A DNA stretch of 64,000 nucleotides from Parapedobacter deserti (GTDB taxonomy: Bacteria; Bacteroidota; Bacteroidia; Sphingobacteriales; Sphingobacteriaceae): assembly GCF_042646065.1 (NCBI RefSeq), contig NZ_JBHRTA010000008.1, forward strand, positions 124,001 through 188,000, written 5' to 3'. Shown here one piece after another: positions 18,793 through 27,071 of this stretch (the first letter of the stretch is position 1; each line of letters begins with the position of its first letter). The position numbers and the translations under genes are program-made. The notes below the pieces were generated by a model that saw only the letters and a list, made by a program, of their open reading frames with translations, searched no databases and was not told where the DNA came from.

Positions 18793-18866
18793 GCGGGCAG
18801 ATAGTAAGTTTCCAATGATTGATCGACGACTTGCGTTTATACATCGCATCCATATATTTCATCCTT

Positions 18867-19121
18867 TTATTTTAATTCGCTACACGAGAATCCTAAACTC
18901 TTTACCATCCGCTTAATGTTTCTAGGTGAAACCCTAGTAGCACATTCTATCCTGAGTACCTTTTCTGAATCTTCCATATCTATGGTTACCTTGTAGATAT
19001 CTCGTCTTTTGAGGAGGGATTCACGCACGAGCCCCACCTGAGCAGACTTCACTAAATTGGTTGAAAACACGAGTACTTCATAATCAATCTGTAAGGGAGG
19101 CTGCATTTGATTTGCTTTCAT
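18867..19121 (-). CDS. Small protein with HMA-like fold, no CXXC
   Basis: An 84-residue soluble protein. Secondary-structure reading suggests the beta-alpha-beta-beta-alpha-beta order of heavy-metal-associated (HMA) domains: strand YEVLVFSTN, helix AQVGLVRESL, strands YKVTIDMED and KVLRIECAT, helix PRNIKRMVKSL, and a final short strand. The metal-binding CXXC found in true HMA domains is absent; the loop that should contain it reads STNLVKSA. It may therefore bind a different ligand or act as a regulator. It stands alone, convergent with the operon ending at 18792 and 93 bp after the gene at 19215-19760. Confidence 0.6.
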   Translation of the reverse strand: MKANQMQPPLQIDYEVLVFSTNLVKSAQVGLVRESLLKRRDIYKVTIDMEDSEKVLRIECATRVSPRNIKRMVKSLGFSCSELK

Positions 19122-19214
19122 TCTTCTTATTTACCTTACTATAACGTTGACAAGATTTTCCTTTTGATAGGCAGGTTATTGGGTTGTTTCTCATCATAGA
19201 GTTGCACTTTTATT

Positions 19215-19760
19215 TTAAAACGCCCAACCTACATGAATCGTGGGAAAAGGTGTGAAGGGGGAAGATTTAAATACATCCTCTTCCATTTCAATATCCTTCG
19301 CATTCAGCGCATATCCCATTCCTAGCCACGGCGTGATAAAGAGGTTCTGCCAGCCGGTATTCCAGCGATAGCCCCCGCGTACTCCCAGCACGTACTGAAT
19401 TCGGCCCTGACGTATATTAGTGGCTTTATGGGTAACATTCAACCGCTGAATGCCACCATCTATACCTGCAAAAAAGCCATCCGGCAGGCCCTTGAAAAAC
19501 CTGTCTATTTTCCAGCCCGCTCCTATAAAAGCGGCGTCGAACAAATCATTGCCGTGAGCCCAACCCGGAATATCGAGCCCAAATACGCCCAGATCGTAAC
19601 GCCAGGCACCGGTGAGATATCCTCCATGTACGGAAAATCCGTTCAATGCAAACGCAATAGGGTCGATGTCAATGTCAAATCGAGCGCTGCTGCCTGATTG
19701 GGCAAACGCTTTTGATGAAAGGAGCATCAGTGAAACTAAGGTTATGGTAACTGTTCGCAT
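19215..19760 (-). CDS. Putative small outer-membrane beta-barrel protein
   Basis: A 181-residue protein with a signal peptide ending at SKAFAQS. The mature part alternates polar and hydrophobic residues in short strands separated by glycine-rich turns and ends in an aromatic residue (HVGWAF), which is typical of outer-membrane barrels with a C-terminal Phe. It probably forms a small eight-strand barrel; the ligand is unknown. It lies directly downstream of the FMN reductase gene. If that gene is read in its restored frame, the two overlap by 19 bp, suggesting coupled translation. Confidence 0.65.
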   Translation of the reverse strand: MRTVTITLVSLMLLSSKAFAQSGSSARFDIDIDPIAFALNGFSVHGGYLTGAWRYDLGVFGLDIPGWAHGNDLFDAAFIGAGWKIDRFFKGLPDGFFAGIDGGIQRLNVTHKATNIRQGRIQYVLGVRGGYRWNTGWQNLFITPWLGMGYALNAKDIEMEEDVFKSSPFTPFPTIHVGWAF

Positions 19761-20288
19761 AAAAAATCGTCATCAGTCTCCTGGAGATTTTTAAGTGCCT
19801 GGCTAACCTGTTGCCGAATATCTTCTTGGCTGATACCATAAAAGTTGCCGATAGCGGTGGCACCAACCACCTCCGCTCCCAGTATGGAAAAGATCGCTTT
19901 GGCATCCTCCAGGGCGCTGACCCCCCCCGCTTTCCGCCGGTGAGGTGCTCAGCAACCAAACCTGCTTTCCCAATAGGATACGATAATCTTCCTGGGTCCG
20001 CGATAACCAGTCCATCGTGTTTTTGAAGGCAGTTGTGACCGAAGCGTTATGCTCGGCAATGGATACGACGAAACCATCGTGCTCATGAAACAGTTCCCTT
20101 AGTTTATGAGCGGACTCCGGGACGCCTTCCTGCTCTTCCGTATCTACCGAAAAAAGCGGTAATGGAAAGTCCCTGAGGTCTATCAAGCTGGCTTTATAAC
20201 CGTTCAGCATCCCTGCAGCCTGTTCCACAATCTTCCGGTTAATGGATTGAGCACTGTTACTTCCAGCAAATAATAGGATTTTTTTCAT
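19742..20288 (-). pseudogene. NADPH-dependent FMN reductase, frameshifted at a homopolymer
   Basis: The N-terminal 115 residues match the NADPH-dependent FMN reductase family (flavodoxin-like fold): GSNSAQSINRKIV is the phosphate-binding loop for FMN and LLSTSPAESGG the second flavin loop. The uninterrupted frame then loses similarity and stops at 19803. Exactly at the loss point lies an eight-base C run (19921-19928; G on the coding strand). With seven bases the frame continues as GGVSALEDAKAIFSILGAE... and ends at TAA 19742-19744, giving a normal 181-residue enzyme. So the gene is intact except for one extra base: sequencing error, slipped-strand phase variation or a true null mutation. Divergent from the GlxA regulator gene. 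Confidence 0.8.
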
Positions 20289-20453
20289 GATGTTAATTAT
20301 TTATAACGTTAGTGAATCTCCTTACGACAATTTGGATTAATTTTGCATGTAAGGCCTCTATTTCGTACAAGGCAAATATGAATGAGATTTTGCTTGCTTA
20401 AAAGTGGCAAAGCAGACATATTGAATAGGTGATTTTGCCAAAAAGAATAAAAT

Positions 20454-21695
20454 ATGATTCGAACAGTTGTCGTATTCGTAAACGGGGGTACACCGACCAC
20501 TGCGGTGACCCCTGTAGAAATTTTAAGCAGTGCTGGATATCTGTATGGACAGCTGAAAGGATCGAAGGGCAGGCGATACTTTGATGTTCTTACGGCGTCG
20601 CTGGATGGCCGAAAAGTCCAGACGCTTACCCCTATGCAACTGATACCGGACTACTCCATCGACGAGATTGAAACGGCTGATCTACTGGTCGTATCAGGCG
20701 GAGGAGGTAAGCTGGAGGATATTTGCAAGCAAAATGAGAAACTCATCCCGTTGTTGAGGCGGTTTTATGAACAAGGTACGGCCATGGCCGGGATCTGCTC
20801 AGGCGTATCATTGCTGGCCGAGTCCGGCCTTCTGGACGGCCGTCCGGCAACCACACACTGGGCCATTGTCAATGACTGCAAGAAGCGTTATCCGCAGGTA
20901 GACTGGCAACCGGAGCGATATGTGACGGAGTCAGGTAATATTTTTTGCAGCGGTGGTGTGTACAGCGGTGTGGATCTATGCCTCTATATCGTAGAGAAAT
21001 ACTGCGGTCATCAAATCGCCATGCAAACAGCTAAAGCGCTTCTGTTGCGTACTCCTCGCATCTGGCAAGCCGGATACACGGCAGAAGCCCCTAAGATTAA
21101 CCATGAAGATGAGCAGGTTAGGAACGCACAGGAATGGATATTTAAAAATTTTAGGGAGCCAGTTGACGTATCTGTATTGGCTTCAAAAGTCAATATGAGC
21201 CCTCGTACATTTGCCCGCCGATTTAAAGCAGCAACCGGCGAAACACCCATCAACTATCTCCAGCGTGTACGGATTAATGCTGCAAGGCACCTAATCGAAA
21301 ACGATCTGAAGTCAGTTTGGGAAATCAGCCGGAGTGTAGGATATGAAGACTTAAGTTTTTTTAATCGGCTTTTCAAGCGTTACACCGGCTTGTCGCCGAG
21401 TGTTTACCGGGAGCGTTTCTCTGCGGACTCCATGGAGAAGGTGAGCTATGGAAACAATGCTCATCATCATTGGGTCGATACACTTTGCTTTTTGTCGATG
21501 GGTGGCGCCCGGATTCGGGATCGGGTTGGTTCCCGTTTTTCGGTCCATACCGTTTCCTGCAGTTCCTATCGGGTGCCCTTATACTCGAAAACTATTCCAA
21601 AATCCCATCGGCAATTTTTAAATACCGGCGCTGTCCGTAGACACGCATGCTCTGAAATAACTCAACCTCTTCAACCTCCGGATGCGTTTCCTTAA
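20454..21695 (+). CDS. GlxA-type transcriptional regulator (DJ-1/PfpI plus AraC HTH)
   Basis: Residues 1-205 form a DJ-1/PfpI-like class I glutamine-amidotransferase fold with the nucleophile-elbow cysteine Cys115 (AGICSGVSL). Residues 219-322 form an AraC-type DNA-binding domain with two helix-turn-helix units (LASKVNMSPRTFARRF and ISRSVGYEDLSFFNRLF). The family normally ends shortly after the motif SPSVYRERF, near residue 322. Here the frame continues about 89 further residues (325-413) with no family similarity, and these overlap the 3' end of the lipoprotein gene on the opposite strand by about 100 bp. The usual stop may have been lost. It is divergent from the FMN reductase gene and probably regulates it. 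Confidence 0.88.
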   Translation: MIRTVVVFVNGGTPTTAVTPVEILSSAGYLYGQLKGSKGRRYFDVLTASLDGRKVQTLTPMQLIPDYSIDEIETADLLVVSGGGGKLEDICKQNEKLIPLLRRFYEQGTAMAGICSGVSLLAESGLLDGRPATTHWAIVNDCKKRYPQVDWQPERYVTESGNIFCSGGVYSGVDLCLYIVEKYCGHQIAMQTAKALLLRTPRIWQAGYTAEAPKINHEDEQVRNAQEWIFKNFREPVDVSVLASKVNMSPRTFARRFKAATGETPINYLQRVRINAARHLIENDLKSVWEISRSVGYEDLSFFNRLFKRYTGLSPSVYRERFSADSMEKVSYGNNAHHHWVDTLCFLSMGGARIRDRVGSRFSVHTVSCSSYRVPLYSKTIPKSHRQFLNTGAVRRHACSEITQPLQPPDAFP

Positions 21696-22557
21696 ATATG
21701 GCGGTAAAATCCTTTATCAGGAACAGTTCGTAATTTTCCACTGGAGAGGTATTCTGACGTATCTCCGCGCTTTTCGAACCAATGGACGATCTCAAGGCAT
21801 TGGATTGAACGTTGGCCGCGCTGTTTTCCGGTTCACCGTTTTGGGACCACCGCAATAGCGACGAAAAGACGGTTTGATTGGGGGCAAAAAGGGCGTATTC
21901 GATGGGTTCATCCGAATCTTCGTAATCCAAACGTAACCTGTTCGGGCCGCCATAAGAAAATGTTAACGTGAATTTTCCGGATTTATGGACAGTGCCCCGT
22001 GCGGCCTCTTCTTCGTTTTTAAAAACCCAAAATTGGTTGTCGGCATTTTGCTGCAAGATCAGCACCTCCCGCGTTTCAAAACCAAAGAAACGTTGGGGCT
22101 CAGTCCTTACCTGTTCCCGGATGGCCTGAACGGTTTCATAATCTTCGTTTTTTATCATCGGGATAACATCACTGACTTCCAACGCCAAAAAAGGGTCGAC
22201 GACATGAATGGTCAATTGGACCTCCTGCCCGCTTACTTCGTCTTTGACGGTAATAGCCGTTTTCCCTTTCTTCAGCCCGTTGACGTAAATCGAACCGGCT
22301 GGAAAATCGGTATTGGACACCATGGGCGAGATAAGATCTTCATCGAAGCCACTCAACGAATACTGTTGGTTTCCGCTGGCAACATGTACGTTCACATAAT
22401 CCCCTTCGGGCACATAATAGGTTTCCTGTATAAATTGCAGGTCTTTGACTTCCAAAGTTTCTTCGTTTTTGCAGGACAGGATAAACAACGCAAAAAACAA
22501 GTATGATAACGCTATACGTTGGTAAGATGGTTGACGGCGTAGTGGTTTCAGTTTCAT
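21592..22557 (-). CDS. Ig-like-domain lipoprotein, tandem paralogue 2
   Basis: A 321-residue lipoprotein; the ATG at 22557 is preferred over the TTG two codons earlier. The signal ends in a lipobox (LFILSCKN). Residues about 40-115 form a BIG2-like immunoglobulin fold (VPEGDYVNVHVASGNQQYSL, then GLKKGKTAITVKDEVSGQEV), followed by HVVDPFLAL and a C-terminal domain. The same sequence plan, with LKKGSTELTVTDEVSGR and HVVDPFLVI, occurs in the neighbouring gene at 22605, so they are tandem duplicates. They are 47 bp apart and probably cotranscribed with the TetR gene upstream. Likely surface or periplasmic; ligand unknown. Confidence 0.75.
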   Translation of the reverse strand: MKLKPLRRQPSYQRIALSYLFFALFILSCKNEETLEVKDLQFIQETYYVPEGDYVNVHVASGNQQYSLSGFDEDLISPMVSNTDFPAGSIYVNGLKKGKTAITVKDEVSGQEVQLTIHVVDPFLALEVSDVIPMIKNEDYETVQAIREQVRTEPQRFFGFETREVLILQQNADNQFWVFKNEEEAARGTVHKSGKFTLTFSYGGPNRLRLDYEDSDEPIEYALFAPNQTVFSSLLRWSQNGEPENSAANVQSNALRSSIGSKSAEIRQNTSPVENYELFLIKDFTAIFKETHPEVEEVELFQSMRVYGQRRYLKIADGILE

Positions 22558-22604
22558 CGTCAAAATTTAATCTGGTTAATACTAAGATAAACGCGTTTGA
22601 AGGG

Positions 22605-23546
22605 CTATTTCAAGATGCCATCCCCGATTTTTAGGCCGGAATTATGACAATCCCGCCATAATTGTGCTTGGTGGTGTACATTGACATATTGCAGGTAATC
22701 GGGATAATCCGGTTTGAAATGAGGAGTGAGATCTATGTGGAAAGAGATAAACTGTTTAAAATAATCCGTGGGCAGGTTTTCGCCTGAGGGAGTATTCGTG
22801 TTTTCGATAAAATCGGTCAATGTTTGGATCGCATATTGACTGTTAGCACGTATAGGGAGGCTGATAGGTTCCCCGCCATCTTCGGGATGGAGTATCAATT
22901 GCCGTATTTCGCCCTCATCAAACGGCGAACTGTCATGCGTAACACCAAATTCATAAGTGCCAGCATATTTGACGTTGGAAGCATTCAGGGTTTTGCTTTC
23001 GGTGTTCAGATTTCCCGGATTGTCGAATACATAAAAACGTTGCTCGGCAATATGCTGTAAAACGAGGAATTCGCCCAATTGGAAAGGTCCAAAGGACTTA
23101 GCTTCCTTTCTAATCGCATCCTGGGTGTCTCCGGGCATACGCTGATCAACCAAGATACCCGGAATCGGCCCTCCGACCCTTATGACCAAAAACGGGTCGA
23201 CTACGTGGATATGGAGCGTTTCCTGCCGACCGCTGACCTCATCGGTCACCGTGAGCTCGGTGCTTCCCTTTTTCAATCCCGAGACATAAATACGGGCGTC
23301 CACTGGCCAATGATCCAGATCAGTCCTGAGCTGGATCAGGGCATCGTCTGCAACGTCCAACGTATACTTATTATTACCTTGGTTAATGCGTATGAAAATC
23401 TCGCCTCCAGAAGGGACGAAATAGGTATCGGCTGCAAAGGTCAGATCGGCAATTTCAACGGGCTTTTCTTTTTTACAGGACAAAGCGATCAACGCCAAAA
23501 ATACACAGGCTAGCGGGAGGCGCAGGTAACTGAATATGGGTTTCAT
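22605..23546 (-). CDS. Ig-like-domain lipoprotein, tandem paralogue 1
   Basis: A 313-residue lipoprotein (signal ending LIALSCKKE) with the same order of elements as the product of 21592: ADTYFVPSGGEIFIRINQGNN, a GLKKGSTELTV strand pair, HVVDPFLVI, a middle domain with FLVLQHIAEQRFYVFDN and a C-terminal IGDGILK that matches IADGILE in the paralogue. The N-terminal domain looks like a bacterial Ig-like (BIG2) fold. It follows the TetR-type regulator gene by 23 bp. The pair may be expressed in response to a stimulus sensed by that regulator (inference). Confidence 0.75.
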   Translation of the reverse strand: MKPIFSYLRLPLACVFLALIALSCKKEKPVEIADLTFAADTYFVPSGGEIFIRINQGNNKYTLDVADDALIQLRTDLDHWPVDARIYVSGLKKGSTELTVTDEVSGRQETLHIHVVDPFLVIRVGGPIPGILVDQRMPGDTQDAIRKEAKSFGPFQLGEFLVLQHIAEQRFYVFDNPGNLNTESKTLNASNVKYAGTYEFGVTHDSSPFDEGEIRQLILHPEDGGEPISLPIRANSQYAIQTLTDFIENTNTPSGENLPTDYFKQFISFHIDLTPHFKPDYPDYLQYVNVHHQAQLWRDCHNSGLKIGDGILK

Positions 23547-23569
23547 TTATTAATGTTATCTGTTAAGTT

Positions 23570-24247
23570 TTATAAATCGGCTTTTTCAAATACATCATGG
23601 ATGAGCATGTCCAACGCCTTCTTGATGCGTTCGATGCCCTGGGTTTGGGTGATGTCAATCCCGCAGAATGTACTGCCGTTTGACGCTGCGTGAAGTGCAA
23701 GATAATATAACCCTCCAACCTGCAAGGCCAGCACCGCTCTCAGGTCAATGCCTTTCAGCTCAAAATAGGGGTCAAGGTTCCGGAGCAAACGCTCGCCTGT
23801 TTCTTCTCGGCTATCCGCCAATTTGCGCAGTATTTCGTTTTTTTCGCCGATTTCCCAATGGATGATCTTTTGCAGGGACCTGTCCGCAAGGATAGCTTCA
23901 AACTGTCCGCGCAACAATGCAGCCATTTTACCGGCGTCTATAGGCTGCGGATCTTCGGACAATCGTTCGATTACAGCTTTTGCTTTCGTATTCCAGTAAT
24001 CTTTCTGCCGGATATAGGTTTCAATCAAGTTGTCAAGGCTGCCGAAGTAGGTATACACCAGTTTCCTGTCCACCCCTGCTTTTTTACTGATGTTGGAGAT
24101 GTTCAGTCTGGCATAGCCCTGTTTTTGGATCACCTCGCCCACGGCCATAATCAGCCTGTGCATGGTTCGCGACTTTTCCCTGAAGGGGCCGGAAGATACT
24201 TTTCGGGTCTTTGTTGCCTTCCCGTCGGTTTCTATTGATCTTTCCAT
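23570..24247 (-). CDS. TetR-family transcriptional regulator
   Basis: About 225 residues from the ATG at 24247 (the frame opens at 24280). An N-terminal helix-turn-helix of TetR type is visible at residues about 30-75: AVGEVIQKQGYARLNISNISKKAGVDRKLVYTYFGS in short pieces fits helix 1, helix 2, turn and recognition helix, with the family-typical tyrosine-phenylalanine pair (YTYFGS). The C-terminal ligand-binding part is helical and has no recognisable ligand motif. It heads a possible operon with the two lipoproteins downstream. TetR proteins usually repress their own operon. Confidence 0.9.
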   Translation of the reverse strand: MERSIETDGKATKTRKVSSGPFREKSRTMHRLIMAVGEVIQKQGYARLNISNISKKAGVDRKLVYTYFGSLDNLIETYIRQKDYWNTKAKAVIERLSEDPQPIDAGKMAALLRGQFEAILADRSLQKIIHWEIGEKNEILRKLADSREETGERLLRNLDPYFELKGIDLRAVLALQVGGLYYLALHAASNGSTFCGIDITQTQGIERIKKALDMLIHDVFEKADL

Positions 24248-24436
24248 GCTGATGAACGTTAACCATGCAAATCTAAACATTTTATTTCACATGTGTGAGA
24301 TAAAATGTTGTTTTACCAATAGGAGATATTCAAAACATCAATTACTTTTCCAGCTCTGTAAAATTGGTGGACAGCTCATAGAGGAAATCCGGGACAACGG
24401 GCAGTATTATAAAAAAGTTGTCCATTCAGGGGTGTT

Positions 24437-25171
24437 TTATCCCACCTGTCCATTTTCATTGTAGATCACTGGCATTTGCCCTTTCCATGTATTCCATAGT
24501 TTGTCCTCCAATATAAGCCTCGCTATAGCGTGCGCCACATTGATACGGCTTGTTTTTCCCGGATTAAATATCGCGCTTCTTGTCGGTGATTGATGCAACG
24601 CATATTCAGATACCTCTTCTTCATTAATTAAAGTGTCCGGGCGGACGGCAACCCATTCAATGTGATCATTGTGCTGACCTATTTCTTTTCTTAAATAGTC
24701 CGCCGATTTTTCATTGTCGGGGTGTGGCGGAAGCAATAACCTCAATAGCCCGATTACAACGCTCTGCCCCATTGAGACAGGTTCATTCATATCCTTATTC
24801 CGGTTTCCTGCCGTGTTCATCAAAACAAATCGGATTGGTGTTTGGGGAGCGTTTTTGGTAATCGCTTTACATAGCAACGTTACAGTATCTGCGACAAGTT
24901 TTCTCGGCTTTCCGAAAATGCCTTTCCAGGTCAGGTTATGCCCAAGGCAAGAAGCCACGGAACCGCAATCCGACAACATTTCAGCCATTTCTTCTATGGT
25001 GATTTCCGTTATATGCTTATGGATAATCACCAAATGCTTATTATTATTCCAGTGGTCAGGTAAAATACTTGTTGGGCGGACGACTATTTTAATGTGTTGT
25101 CCTGCTGCCAGAAGCTGGTCTACTAAAAGCTTTCCCGTCGCCCCGCTGGCGCCGACTACCAATGTTTTCAT
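24437..25171 (-). CDS. NAD(P)-binding atypical SDR / NmrA-like protein
   Basis: 244 residues from the ATG at 25171, preferred over the frame start at 25186 because it places the Rossmann strand MKTLVVGASGATGK at the N-terminus. The GASGATG motif is the dinucleotide-binding loop of atypical short-chain dehydrogenases (NAD(P)H-binding/NmrA-like). No YxxxK catalytic pair is obvious, so it may be a redox sensor or reductase rather than a classical dehydrogenase. It is followed on the same strand, in transcription order, by a long gap and the TetR gene; a DUF6326 gene lies 19 bp upstream. Confidence 0.82.
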   Translation of the reverse strand: MKTLVVGASGATGKLLVDQLLAAGQHIKIVVRPTSILPDHWNNNKHLVIIHKHITEITIEEMAEMLSDCGSVASCLGHNLTWKGIFGKPRKLVADTVTLLCKAITKNAPQTPIRFVLMNTAGNRNKDMNEPVSMGQSVVIGLLRLLLPPHPDNEKSADYLRKEIGQHNDHIEWVAVRPDTLINEEEVSEYALHQSPTRSAIFNPGKTSRINVAHAIARLILEDKLWNTWKGQMPVIYNENGQVG

Positions 25172-25190
25172 CTTGTATACAATCACTTAG

Positions 25191-25589
25191 TTACTCAATT
25201 ACTATTTCCACGTTTTTCCAGTTCCACGCCGTCCACACAATACCGATACACGTTGCAATCTCGATCATGCTGAAAAACCAATAGTGCAATGTGCTGTTCC
25301 CAACAGTCAAACTCCATAGTTGGGTAATGGCCAGCAGTACGCCGAATATTAGGTTTAATATCCGGTTTGATTTATAGTTCAATAAACGGGAAAGCAAGAC
25401 CATCAGCATCGGGATTTCCATCATAAAAGCATACCCAAGGAGAAATTCTTGTGTTATCTGCATATCACCGACTTTACCGTCCAATAAGTTTTTAAGGTCT
25501 TCCGAGTACATGAGTGTAAATACATCGCAAAAGATGAAGTTCATTGTCAAAAATATCCACAGGGTGGAGAGCAATACCTTTTTGTCCAT
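25191..25589 (-). CDS. DUF6326-like four-helix membrane protein
   Basis: A 132-residue integral membrane protein with four hydrophobic helices (about residues 6-26, 48-67, 78-96 and 103-122). The sequence pattern LSTLWIFLTMNFIFCDV, followed by FLLGYAFMMEIPM and VLLSRLLNYKSNR, fits the small DUF6326 family as I remember it. The function of this family is unknown. It is 19 bp upstream of the NAD(P)-binding gene and 96 bp downstream of the Crp/Fnr gene, all on the reverse strand, so the three could form one transcription unit. Confidence 0.75.
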   Translation of the reverse strand: MDKKVLLSTLWIFLTMNFIFCDVFTLMYSEDLKNLLDGKVGDMQITQEFLLGYAFMMEIPMLMVLLSRLLNYKSNRILNLIFGVLLAITQLWSLTVGNSTLHYWFFSMIEIATCIGIVWTAWNWKNVEIVIE

Positions 25590-25685
25590 TTTTTCTTTTT
25601 ACAAGGGTCATTCTTTTAGCCGTCGGAAAATTACGCAATGCCGATGGAACAAAATGTTCACTTAAGTTAAGAAATCCAGCGGTTA

Positions 25686-26261
25686 TTAAATCTTTCTGGA
25701 TATCCGGGCTCTGATCCGGCTTAGCGACTGGGGTGTAATCCCCAAAAAGCTGGCTATCTGGTGCTGCGGCACGCGCTGCAACAGGTCGGGACGGTCTCGG
25801 AGCAATTTCAGGTATCGCCGTTCAGGCGATGACGTCTTGAAATCGTCAAGTGTAAGTTGGCTTTTTGCAAGTTCTTGTTCGGAAAACATGCGGCAAAGCG
25901 TTTCAAACTTCGGGAATTTTTTGAATGTCTCGTATTCCATATCCGGTGTGGAGGCGGTGATGATCGTATCTTCGACAGCAGCGATGTAGTATGCGGATGG
26001 GCTACCGCTAACCACGCAATGCGGGGTAATGCCATCCATCTCGGTGTAGAAAGCCGTTGTTTTCTCGTCTCCGTCAATTATGTAATAGGTCCTCAGGCAG
26101 CCTTTTAAGACAAAGTAGCATTTGTTAGATTGCTGTCCTTCCTTGAGTAAAACCGTTCCCTTCTTTACCGACCGGAATACGTCGAAAGCGGTTATTGCTT
26201 TCTTTTCATCTTCCGTAAGGGAGACGAACTTTGAGATAAAGTTAAACAACAAGTCTTGCAT
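25686..26261 (-). CDS. Crp/Fnr-family transcriptional regulator
   Basis: A 191-residue regulator: cyclic-nucleotide-binding beta-roll (residues about 25-115; VKKGTVLLKEGQQSNKCYFVLKGCLR) and a C-terminal winged helix (RVPQHQIASFLGITPQSLSRIRARI). This Bacteroidota subgroup usually lacks canonical cAMP-contact residues, so the ligand is uncertain. No cysteine cluster for an Fnr-type iron-sulphur centre was seen. A degraded copy of its first ~40 codons occurs at 43039-43161, about 93% identical by eye, showing that a related gene was once present elsewhere. It probably controls the DUF6326 and NAD(P)-binding genes downstream. Confidence 0.9.
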   Translation of the reverse strand: MQDLLFNFISKFVSLTEDEKKAITAFDVFRSVKKGTVLLKEGQQSNKCYFVLKGCLRTYYIIDGDEKTTAFYTEMDGITPHCVVSGSPSAYYIAAVEDTIITASTPDMEYETFKKFPKFETLCRMFSEQELAKSQLTLDDFKTSSPERRYLKLLRDRPDLLQRVPQHQIASFLGITPQSLSRIRARISRKI

Positions 26262-26737
26262 CTCAGCCTATTATTTTACACCTGTCGCTACGTAGTGGCG
26301 CCGCTTGATGAAACCGTTTTTTTATTTTGATTCTGTGGAGTTAAAGGTAATGACTTATTCGCTTATTCACAGTCCGGATTAGGGAGGGGCTACACTCCAT
26401 ACCGGAACCTTGATTGTTTTAAAAGCATCGGAATTCCGTAGCTTCTGTTTTTTACTTAAATACGTATTGCTTCTTCATTGCCTTTGGCTATTGGCAGGGG
26501 AATTCCCTCTGCCTTTCAGCTACCGATTCCGGTCGGCAGGCTGCGCCAAACATTAGCGCATTACTGGGCAAGTATAGGCTGGAGTTTTTATCCCTTGATT
26601 CTGCCGTAGAAAGTGCTGCAAGTATCCCGCATCCGACAGCCCGACCGTCGTCCGTGAATGCGCCAACTGCATGAACAGGTATCCACAGTCTTTTTCACAA
26701 AAAAGTTCCCAAACCGCACTGCATCACGGACGGGTCA

Positions 26738-26801
26738 GCTGGCTGTCAGGCTGCTGTCGCCCTGCTGTCAAGCTGCTGTAAACACCCGGCTGACAGCCAG
26801 C
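26738..26801. repeat. 12-bp perfect inverted repeat within CTGCTGT-rich sequence
   Basis: Left arm GCTGGCTGTCAG (26738-26749) and right arm CTGACAGCCAGC (26790-26801) are exact reverse complements separated by 40 bases. The spacer carries several CTGCTGT words. There is no T-tract, so it does not look like an intrinsic terminator. It could be a protein-binding or transfer-origin-like site; this is inference only. Confidence 0.6.
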
Positions 26802-26989
26802 CCACAGCAGGCAGCCAGCCCAGCCACGCGCAGCAGTCTCGGAGCGGTCAGGCAGCGGGTGCACAGCGTCAGGACCATCTGCCCCTTGCCGACCGCCGCA
26901 GCCTCCCTTTGGTTTAATTCCAGAAGACAGGTTTGGCTAAGCCCCTGATACTGACAACCTGGTCCAGTAGTCGGATGTAGCCGATTCAT

Positions 26990-27010
26990 ATATCTTAATG
27001 ATATCTTAAT
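26990..27010 (+). promoter_or_regulatory. Tandem direct repeat upstream of the ECF sigma gene
   Basis: The 10-mer ATATCTTAAT occurs at 26990-26999 and again at 27001-27010, an 11-bp period equal to about one helical turn. It sits 34 bp upstream of the promoter-like box at 27044. This layout suits an activator or repressor binding site, but no regulator can be named. Confidence 0.4.
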
Positions 27011-27043
27011 AAAAGCATAATGTTCAACCAAAAGCGTTATCGC

Positions 27044-27051
27044 TAAGTTTG
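27044..27051 (+). promoter_or_regulatory. Possible Bacteroidota -7 promoter box (TAAGTTTG)
   Basis: TAAGTTTG fits the Bacteroidota sigma-ABfr -7 consensus TAnnTTTG and lies 21 bp before the ATG of the sigma factor gene, a reasonable leader length. No convincing TTTG -33 element was found 19-21 bp upstream, so confidence is low. Confidence 0.35.
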
Positions 27052-27071
27052 CCAAGCTGATACATTTAGGA

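Larger units (their letters stand above)
26262..27071 (+). other. 810-bp region without a convincing gene
   Basis: No recognisable gene. A reverse frame from ATG 26672 to TAA 26553 encodes 39 residues (MQLAHSRTTVGLSDAGYLQ...) and stays open back to about 26720. It reads like protein but matches nothing I can name. Bases 26730-26900 are GC-rich with repeated CTGCTGT/GCAGCC words and a perfect 12-bp inverted repeat (separate entry). The last 90 bp hold tandem direct repeats and a promoter-like box for the sigma gene. A remnant of an integrative or conjugative element is possible but unproven. Confidence 0.5.

Noticed and set aside
20290..20453. TAATTTTG box in the reductase/GlxA divergent region as a promoter
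   Set aside because: It fits TAnnTTTG but lies about 80 bp from the start codon and has no -33 element at normal spacing.
26658..26948. 96-codon forward frame in the non-coding block
   Set aside because: Ala/Gln/Ser low-complexity product of the CTGCTGT-type repeats; no start context or motif.
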